NCBI GenBank assembly: GCA_002104945.1
Contig: MCFH01000034.1
Location: 310,001-374,000, forward strand
Reading direction: 5' to 3'
Source: Piromyces finnis
Lineage: Eukaryota; Neocallimastigomycota; Neocallimastigomycetes; Neocallimastigales; Neocallimastigaceae
Length of the DNA stretch: 64,000 nt
Shown here: positions 55,349-64,000 of the stretch, in pieces
Layout of the letters: each line of letters opens with the position of its first letter
Numbering within the stretch: the stretch's first letter is position 1
Position numbers and translations under genes: made by a program
The notes under the pieces: generated by a model
Database searches by the model: none
The model's input: only the letters and a program-made list of their open reading frames with translations
What the model was told of the DNA's origin: nothing

Positions 55349-58300
55349 ATGGATATTCAAATTTCAAATTTAATTAATAAATTCACTGCTCTTCATCTAA
55401 AAGATCTTATTAAAGCTGTAAGAGCTTGTAAGACTGCTGCTGATGAAAGAGCTGTTATTGCAAAGGAATCAGCTAACATTAGAACTTCTTTTAAGGAAGA
55501 TGATAGTCATGAATCCAGAAATAATAATATTTCAAAACTTTTATATATTCATATGCTTGGTTACCCCGCCCATTTTGGACAAATTGAATGTTTAAAATTA
55601 GGTATCTATTATATATTTCTAAAAAGATAACTTTTGAAATGTTATGAAAAAACATCTCGAAAATAAAATAGTTTACCTTTTTATAAATACAAATTAATTT
55701 TTCTTATATAACATTCGATTTAAAATAATAAAAAAAAATATTAAAAGTTGCTTCTCCAAGATTCTCTGATAAGCGTGTAGGTTATCTTGGTATTATGTTA
55801 TTATTAGATGAAAACCAAGAAATTTTAACATTAGTTACCAATTCAATAAAAAAGTATGTATATTAAAATAATAATGTATAGTAATAATCTATTAATAATT
55901 TTATTATTTAATTAATTCATTTTCCCCTGTTTATAGCGATTTAAATCACGGTAATATGTATATAGTTGGTCTTGCTTTATGTACATTGGGTAATATTTCT
56001 TCTGTAGAAATGGCTAGAGATTTATCAAATGAGGTTGAAAAACTATTAGGTAGTACTAGTTCATACATTAGAAAGAAGGCAGCCCTTTGTGCTTTAAGAA
56101 TCATTAAAAAAGTTCCGGAATTAACTGAAAATTATATTCAAAGAGCTAAGAAACTCTTAGGTGAAAGACATCATGGTGTTTTACTTACTGCCATTACTCT
56201 TTTAACTGAAATGTGTAAACAAGACCAAGCTGTTACCAAGGAAATTCGCAAAGTAAATGTTGTCATATATTATATATTTTATAAAATAAAACATTATTAT
56301 TTTATCTTTGATATAAAAAAAAATTTTTTTTTATGCTCAGTATAAATAAATATAAATTTTTATTATACAAAATTGAATAATTAAATATTTATTAAATAAT
56401 AATTATTTAGTATGTACCTCACTTGGTTAAGATCTTACGTGGTTTAACTACTAATGAATTTAGTGCAGAACACAATGTTAATAATATTTCTGATCCATTC
56501 CTTCAGGTTAAAATTTTAAGATTATTAAGAATTTTAGGTCATAAAAATCAAAGAGCTAGTGAAGCTATGAATGATATTTTAGCTCAAGTAAATATGAATT
56601 TAAACCTATTTTAAAAATCTAAATCATTATTGGAATAAAATTAATGAAAAATTTTTTTTTAAAATATTTAAATTTAAATAGGTTGTTACCAATACCGAAG
56701 GTTCTAAAAATACTGGTAACGCTGTATTATATGAAGCTGTTTTAACTATTATTTATGTTGAAAGTGAAAATTCCCTAAGAGTTTTAGCTATAAATATTTT
56801 GGGTCGTTTCTTAGCTAATTCAGATAATAATATTAAATATGTTGCATTAATGACTCTCACCACTGTTGCTGATACTGGATTCGCTAGTACATCAACGTTA
56901 CAACGTCATAGAAAGATTATTTTAGATTGTTTAAAGGATGTTGATATTTCAATTCGTCATCGTGCTTTAGATTTATCTTTCTCTCTTCTTAATAGCCAAA
57001 ACATTAGAGCTATGACAAGAGAATTATTAAATTATTTAGAAGTTGCCCCAGTTAATGAAAAGAGTAGTGTTATTCGTAGAATCTGTGAATCAGCTAGTAT
57101 TTGGAAACCAAATAGTCGTTGGGAAATTGATACAATTTGCAGAGTTTTAACTATTGCTGGAAAGTAAGTCAATTAAAAAATAATAATTTCGTAATATATT
57201 GTCATCATTATAAAGTAATTTATAGAACAAATCACAAAGGTTAATATATCATTGTATTAAATAACTTTTTATTCATTAATTTTATTATAGTTCTACTGAA
57301 CAAGACATTATAAATCATTTCATAAAACTTATTTCTGTTTCTCCAGGAGATTTACAACAATACATTACCAGAAAATTATACGGTATATTATCACAAGATG
57401 ACGAAAAGATTTTAGAGCAAGAAGGTTTAATACTTGCTGGTGCATGGTGTATTGGTGAATATGGTGATATGTTAGTTGGTAATGATGCCGATAAGGTTCT
57501 TGGTGGACTTTTATCAGAAGATAATAATAATGAAGATGCTGAAGAAAATAGTTCTGCTGATATTAAGCCAAGTGAAGATGATGTTATTATCTTATTAAAC
57601 AAATTGATTGAACATTTCTGTAATAATAATGACGTATGTAATTATATTTTAACTGCCTTAGCAAAATTAACTACTCGTTTCTCCTCTTCATCTAAGGAAA
57701 AGTGTCGTTCTGTTATTTCCAGATATGTTGTTAATACTGATATGGAAATTCAGCAACGTGCTGTTGAATATAATGAATTTTTAAAATTAGATGAAGCAAC
57801 AATCACTTCACTTATGGAAAGAATTCCACCATTAGAAGGTGCTTCCAAATTATTAACCTCTAGAAAACATGGAAAATCTAAGGATTCCATAGATGATGGT
57901 ATCGATTTATTGGATGATATTGATAATACTAACTCTTCTTCCGGTAATTTACCATCAGCAAATGATCTTCTTGGTCTTGGTGCACCAGCAGCTACTGCAC
58001 CACAAAATGATAATATTATGGACTTATTAGGTGGTTTAAGTCTTGGTGGAAGTACTATGCCAACTGTTACACCAACCCAAAACAATTCTAATGCTATGGA
58101 TTTATTAGGTAGTGTTAGTACTTCTACTCCAAGTACAGTAAAGAGTAATTCAATGGATTTATTAGGCGATATTTTTGGCAATAGTACCAATACTAACACC
58201 ACTCCTGTTACTAATGCCACTGCATCACCAATTAATTTAATGAGCCCACTTTCTAATTCTGGTTTAACACCAGCTACAAATACTAGAAGTAAATTTATAT

Positions 58301-58886
58301 AACAATTTTTATTTTTATTATAATATATACATTCCATGATTTAAATGAGCATGTGAACTAATTTTTTAATTTATTTCCTAATAGAAACTTATATTGCATA
58401 TGAAAAGAATGGATTAAAATTAGAATTTATTCCAAAGCAAGAACCAAATAATATTACACTTGTTAAGGGTATATTTTCATCCAATAATACAATTAATCAA
58501 ATTAATTTACAAATTGCCGTTCAAAAGGTAAAAATCTATTTCTATTGCTATCATTATTGTTGTTGTTGTTGTATAAAAAAACAGGGTATTAAGATATCCA
58601 ATTTCAATATTATTTTAGGCTTTACGTTTACAAATGAATTCTCCTTCCGGCAATTCAGTTTCACCAGGAAATAATGTAATACAATTCTTCAAGCTTTTAA
58701 ATCCAACCAATGTAAGTTTAATAGAAATCCTGATTTTAAGTGAAATGAATAAAAAAAATAATTATTTATTATTATATAATTTTTCTACAGGTTCCAATAA
58801 AATTAAGATTAAGAATTTCATATCAATTAAGCAGTGGTCAAGCTATAAATGAAATTGTAGAATTTAATTCATTTATGGATTTATAA
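55349..58886 (+). CDS. APL4: AP-1 complex large subunit gamma-adaptin
   Basis: Start ATG 55349, stop TAA 58884-58886, about nine exons joined in frame. The trunk is a HEAT-like adaptin core beginning LNKF-type helices ([20 protein letters not shown], then [20 protein letters not shown]), with [34 protein letters not shown] and [13 protein letters not shown]. It continues to about 57900. A Ser/Asn/Thr/Pro hinge follows, with repeated MDLLG motifs. Three last exons form the gamma ear: [20 protein letters not shown], then [18 protein letters not shown], ending [13 protein letters not shown]-1 links clathrin to cargo at the trans-Golgi network and endosomes, and gamma binds Arf1 and accessory proteins. 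The first-helix sequence and ear indicate gamma rather than alpha, delta or epsilon. Total about 830 residues, normal for the family. Confidence 0.93.
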
Positions 58887-61163
58887 GCAATCAACAGCTT
58901 TAAAAAATAATAAATAAATAAATAAAAAATCAGATAAGAAACAATGAAAACCGAAAAGAAAAAAAAATCATAACGTCTTTCTTTATAAAAAAAAAAAAAA
59001 AAAAAAAAATAGAAAAAGTAATCAAAATTTATTTAACATCAATATAAAATATAAAACAGTAATTGTTCAAATAATAATATTTTTAATTACATCAAATTTT
59101 TTAACACAATATATAATGATAGTAATAAAAATTAGTATAAAGTTTTTATTATTATTTTCAAAGATAATATAGAATTCTCAAAAAAAAAAAAAATAAATAA
59201 ATAAAATAAAAAATAAAATAATAATAATAATTATTTCTCATTATTAGATATTTTAAATACATAACAAATATTAGATTTTCTATACATGTTAATAAAAAGA
59301 TAAACATTTTATTAAATAAATAATTTTTAAAAAATTTTATTAAAGATTATTCTATTATAATTATGAGAATCACATGATTATTCCATAACCTCACCAAAAA
59401 TGTAGAGAATTGTGGATTTTTATTATCATTCTATGTGTTATCAACATAGATTTATGTAAAGTTTAAAAAAATACAATTCTTATACATTAAAAAACTATTT
59501 TTGGAAATATATTTATATTTTATTTATTTTAAAATATAAATATATATTATTATAAATATTATATATTTTTAACTCCTTTAATATATGATAATAATTTTAA
59601 ATATTCTATTAAAATAATATATTGAGAATTTATTTTAATTGTTATTTTTAATATAGGATTAATAATTCTGTACAACATTATTTAACCAAAATGAAATGTT
59701 TGTGCTACTTAAAAAATATATTTAATTATTCATTATTTTACATATATTATTAATATATTCTTATTATATTGGATATTTGAATCATCTATTATTAACTAAA
59801 AAAGAATAAATACATATCCTAGAAAATATATATTAATTTTTAATTTTTAATAAATTAAATTTTAGTTTCAAGAAAGTATAATTAATATCATTTTCTTTTT
59901 TTAACAATTATTCAATAAATTATATATTATTAATATTATTTTACTAATTTTACTATATATTATTTTTTATATATAATATATGTCGAATATTTGTGTAATA
60001 AAAAGTTTTAGTATAACAATATATTGTTCATATGAAATATTTATTATAATATATAATATTAAACAAAAAAAAAAAGAATAATAAAATTTTACTATAATTT
60101 AAATTTATATCCTCATCATATATATATGCCTTTTTTTTCAAGAATATTGAAACATTACTTTCAGAGTTATTATTAAAGAAATTACACTATCAGCAATAAA
60201 AATGAATGTGAAATTCTTTTATTAAAAGAGGAGTATATATTTATTTTATACATCAATTTTAAAGAATGTGTAAGTTGTTAATCTAATAATGAAATTTTTT
60301 GAGTAATATTATAAAAGGAACCAAATAAAAATATATATAAAAAAAATAGTAACAATAAATAGATATAAAAAAAAATATTTATTATCTTTTTTTTTTCAAT
60401 TGATAAAATTAATTTTCTTAAAAAAGGAAAAAGAAAGAAAGAAAGAAAAAAGAATAATAAATAACATTTCTATACACTATTAAAGATGAAAATAAATAAG
60501 CAGAATAATTTAGTATGATTATTTTTGAAATAGATTTAACAATATATTATTGATTAACATTTACAATTCAAATTAAATTTTATTTATATAACAATTTATT
60601 CAATTATTTTTTTTTTCTTTTATACTTAATATTTAAAAGAAAGTTAAGAATAATCAATCCATAAAATATTATCCACAAATTAGTAGAATTAAATAAAGTA
60701 AAAATAGAAACTCAATATACCATTATTCAAATTTTCAATATTATTAACAATATACCATAGATATTATAACAATCCATAAAATTTTTCTTTATAAACAAGT
60801 AACTCTTTTCAAAGCATTATCAAAATTTTATGTAAAATTCTGATAATTATAGAGAAATCAACATTATTATATCATATTATTGACGACTATTATTTTATTA
60901 ACCATCACTCTAGTATATTGTTTATTTTATTCAATCAAAATTTCCAAAATAAATTTTTAAAAAAAAAACAATTTATTATAATATTTAATATTTTGTCAAA
61001 CATAATCTTTTATAAATTTTATATAAAGAAACAGTAATAAAATTTATATTTAAAATTGTACTTAAAATAGAAAAAAGTTATAACTTTATTAAAAATAAAA
61101 TAAAAAATAATAAATTTAAATAAATTAAAAAAAAAAGATTTAATATCTTAATAAATAAATAAG
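58887..61163. other. Intergenic, no gene recognised
   Basis: A/T-rich, with an A22 run near 58990 and many TATA-like stretches. No exon, RNA gene or mobile element was recognised. It includes the AP-1 gamma 3' UTR and the promoter of the MFS gene. Confidence 0.5.
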
Positions 61164-63087
61164 ATGGCAGAATCAATTAATATTGTAGAAAAAAGGGAAT
61201 CAAAATCAATATTTGAAAAATATACAGTAGATCAAGCTATTGAAGGTGTTGGTTATGGCCCTTTTCATAGAAAATTATCCTTATTAACGGGTAGTAGTAT
61301 AGGTAAATATTACGAAAAAAAAAGTTTTTAAAAATATTAATTCGAATAATAATAAATAAACAATATTTTTCATTAATAATTATTTATAATATTTTTTATA
61401 TAATAGGAAATACTACTCTTCAATTATCTTTCATATTAACTACAATTTCAAAGTTAAAAGAAGAATTAAACTACACCTCGAAAAGTTCTATCATATTTAA
61501 TCAAACATTATCAGTACTATTTATTGGCCAAATAATAGGAGGAATATTATGGTCTAGTGTGGGGAAAAAATATGGTTAGTATTTATAAATTGTTTAGTTT
61601 TTTTTAAAAAAAAAATAATAAATACATTAACAAGTTATTATTTTAATAAATAGGACGTTCAAAAGCATTTTTCTATAGTAGTTTAGTTACAAGTATATCG
61701 CTTTTAATTTCTTCTTTTATAACAACCTATTCATGGTTATTAATTTCAAGATTTTTAATCGGAATTGGTTTAGGTATTATTTTAAATAATCCCTTTTTTA
61801 AAAAAAAAATTAATATAATTGAAAAAATAAATACTAAATTTTATCATATATATATTATATATAGCTTCTATTATATCAGTTGATTATCAAATGTTTTTAG
61901 AATTTACTTTAATATCAAAAATTCAAATATCTCATTTATATTTTGTATCTTACTGGGCAATTTCCGGTGGTATGAATTTTATAAAAATTTAATACAAATA
62001 ATATATAAAATTGATATTTATATAGATATCTAATAATTAATACTTTAATTCGTATATAATAGTGATTCTATCTTCATATTTATCATGGATATTTGTTCCA
62101 TTAATGGGAATGAAAATGACTTCCATTATATATACCATACCATCGTTTATTATTACATATTTAAAATATAAATGGAAACATGAATCACCAAGATTTTTAG
62201 TTAAAGAACATAAAATATTTAGTGCTGCTGATGAACTTTATGTAATTGCTGAACAAAATCACACAACTGTGCCAAATGGTACTCTTATTCCAACCATTGA
62301 TGAACAAAATGATACATTTAATTCAACAATTAAATTATGTTTTAAACCACCAAAACAGCAAAAACATGCTATCTATGAATTAATAAATTTATGTTGTATA
62401 GTATTAATTTTAATTACAGGTATAATGCACATATCATTAAAATCAACAACTACTGGTGATCATCATAGTATCACTCATAATATTATGAATGAAAATTTCA
62501 CATTTATCAATTTATTATGGAGTATAATAAATTTATTATCAATTCCAATAGTATTAATAATATATAAAAAATATGAAAAATATCAAAAGCATTATGCCCT
62601 TGCTACCTTGTTCACAATAAGTGGTATCTCTTATTTAATAATGGCATTAACTAGTCAATTTTATGTTGTATGCATTTTAAGTATACCAATCCTCTTTACA
62701 ATAGAATTAGGTTTTGCAATTCTTTTTCACCATATGATAGAAAACTTTATTGCAGTTGCCAAATCTTCTGGTTTTTCATTAATGAACTATGCAATTGCAA
62801 TCTATGCTTTAATCTTCATAAACATTGAAAGTTTGATAATTGATTCCTTTGTATCCTTTAAACTATGTTTAGTTGTAACAGGTTTATCAGCAATTGCACT
62901 TGCTATATGCAATTTCACTGGATTCAATGGTGTTATTGAAAGAAAAAAAGATAATGGAAAGTTATCATTAGATGATCTTGAAAGTGGATCTTTAATAAAT
63001 CAAGAAATTTCAATAGATGAAGACGATGATGATGATGAAGAAATATCAATGATAAAAGAAAAAGAAGGGGAAAATATAGAGAATTAA
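61164..63087 (+). CDS. MFS transporter, SVOP/SV2-like
   Basis: Start ATG 61164 (MAESINIVEKRESKSIFEKY), stop 63085-63087. Five exons: 61164-61301, about 61408-61574, about 61654-61774, about 61864-61974 and 62062-63087. The N-terminus has VDQAIEGVGYGPFHRKLSLL, the pre-TM1 signature seen in SVOP- and SV2-type carriers. About twelve hydrophobic helices can be counted. The TM2-3 loop has GKKYGRSKAFF (a G-x-x-x-G-R MFS motif) and the loop after TM6 has HESPRFLV (PESPR-like motif of the sugar-transporter branch). A central loop with four NxT/NxS sequons (NHT, NGT, NDT, NST) separates the halves. The C-terminus is acidic, including an EDDDDDEE stretch. Substrate unknown; SVOP relatives carry organic ions or nucleotides. 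The TM4-5 region is not as well conserved as usual, but no break was found. Confidence 0.8.
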
Positions 63088-64000
63088 TTTGTTTTTGTTT
63101 TTTTTTTTAATAATAATAATAATAATAATTAGGTTAAACAAAATATATAACTAATATGTATATTAAAAAAAATAAAAAAAAATATTTATAAAATAACTTT
63201 TTTTTTTATTATTATTATTATTATATAATAATAACTCTATATAATTATTTATTATATTCATTTCATTATGAAAATATAATTATATTTAATTATTAAACTA
63301 CAGATTATTTATTTTTTTATAATTTTTATTATTAAACTTACAAGTTTTAATAAAAAAAAAAAAAAAAGCAAAATATAAAATGAATTCTTAATGTTATTAT
63401 TTATTTATAATTATATTAATGTTTTTATAATTCCCTTTTATATATATATATTTATATATACTTTTTTCATTTTTATAATAATCTTAATAGATATCATTAT
63501 CGTATTATAAAAGAAAAAAATTTAATAATGATAACAATGATAATGCTAATGATACCAACAAAAACAATAAAATATAAATAAATAAGATATTAAATTTGAA
63601 AATACATGAATAAAATTTTTGAACAATGTAATGGTAATCACTCAAAAAAAAATATTTTTTTATGATTAGCAGTATTTATAATTTATCCTTATTTTAGAAA
63701 TTATAAAATATTTAGGAAAAGAAATTTTTAATACTCAAATTTATATCTATAAATAATCCCATTTTATACCATCGTTGTTTATTATTATTTAATATATACT
63801 TTGTATTTTATTTAATAAAGATTAAATTTATTATACTTTTATAGTTTTATTCTTTTGTATAAAAATTCTTTAGAATGATTAAAAGATAAAAAAAAAAAAA
63901 GTTTTTAACTATTATTATTTCTATTAGGAAAGTAAAAAAAAAAAAATTATAATTATATAGGATGATATAGGATTAAAATAAGAAATTTAAAAGAAAAAAA
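63088..64000. other. 3' flank to window end, no gene recognised
   Basis: Downstream of the MFS gene: triplet tracts (TAA at about 63109-63130, TTA at about 63208-63225) and homopolymers. I found no further coding exon up to the edge. Confidence 0.5.

Noticed and set aside
57750-58337. 195-codon open frame antisense to AP-1 gamma
   Set aside because: Shadow of the hinge and trunk coding sequence; the plus-strand frame has clear adaptin homology.

Overview
Eukaryotic genomic window of extreme A+T richness. It is full of homopolymer and triplet/tetranucleotide tracts and has many short introns (mostly GT-AG, about 70-150 nt). The gene set combines fungal-type genes (a Crz1-like C2H2 factor, a CLASP/Stu1-like protein, Sec23, AP-1 gamma, an ELO elongase) with flagellum-linked genes (a CIMIP2/DUF2475 axonemal protein with four repeats and a TPR protein resembling the dynein-arm assembly factor TTC12). 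That combination points to a flagellated, zoospore-forming early-diverging fungus. The base composition fits the anaerobic gut fungi (Neocallimastigomycota). This placement is inference; no rRNA or other direct marker is present.

Layout. Positions 1-33 kb are almost entirely minus-strand: a TTC12-like TPR protein that runs off the left edge (<1-2630), a very large unidentified HEAT/ARM protein (3029-12177), a CLASP-family microtubule protein (12959-17870), a WDR53-like WD40 protein (18742-21312), an intronless Crz1-like zinc-finger factor (22562-26713), a roughly 4.8 kb gene-free stretch with a long TTTA tract, and the CIMIP2-like axonemal gene (31543-32828). Next come Sec23 (+, 34786-38767) and an ELO fatty-acid elongase (-, 39837-41117). 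A coiled-coil plus leucine-rich-repeat gene follows (+, 43906-46358), then a poorly resolved stretch with one orphan exon-like ORF near 47.4 kb. The right part holds a CRAL-TRIO (Sec14-like) protein with a C-terminal hydrophobic segment (-, 49816-52208), the AP-1 gamma-adaptin (+, 55349-58886) and an SVOP-like MFS transporter (+, 61164-63087). No operons, tRNAs, rRNAs, CRISPR arrays or intact transposons were seen.

Functional themes: secretory and lipid traffic (Sec23 of COPII, AP-1 gamma, ELO, CRAL-TRIO protein, MFS carrier), microtubules and flagella (CLASP, CIMIP2-like, TTC12-like) and calcium-type transcription control (Crz1-like). The points most worth checking are: a candidate U12-type AT-AC intron in the HEAT gene; a gene whose apparent stop codon lies inside an intron, so that a coiled-coil ORF joins eight LRR exons of one repeat each, all with phase-2 introns; and a repeated acidic-leucine motif array in the Crz1-like factor. 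Exon borders were read by eye from splice motifs and frame continuity, so individual junctions can be wrong by a few bases.
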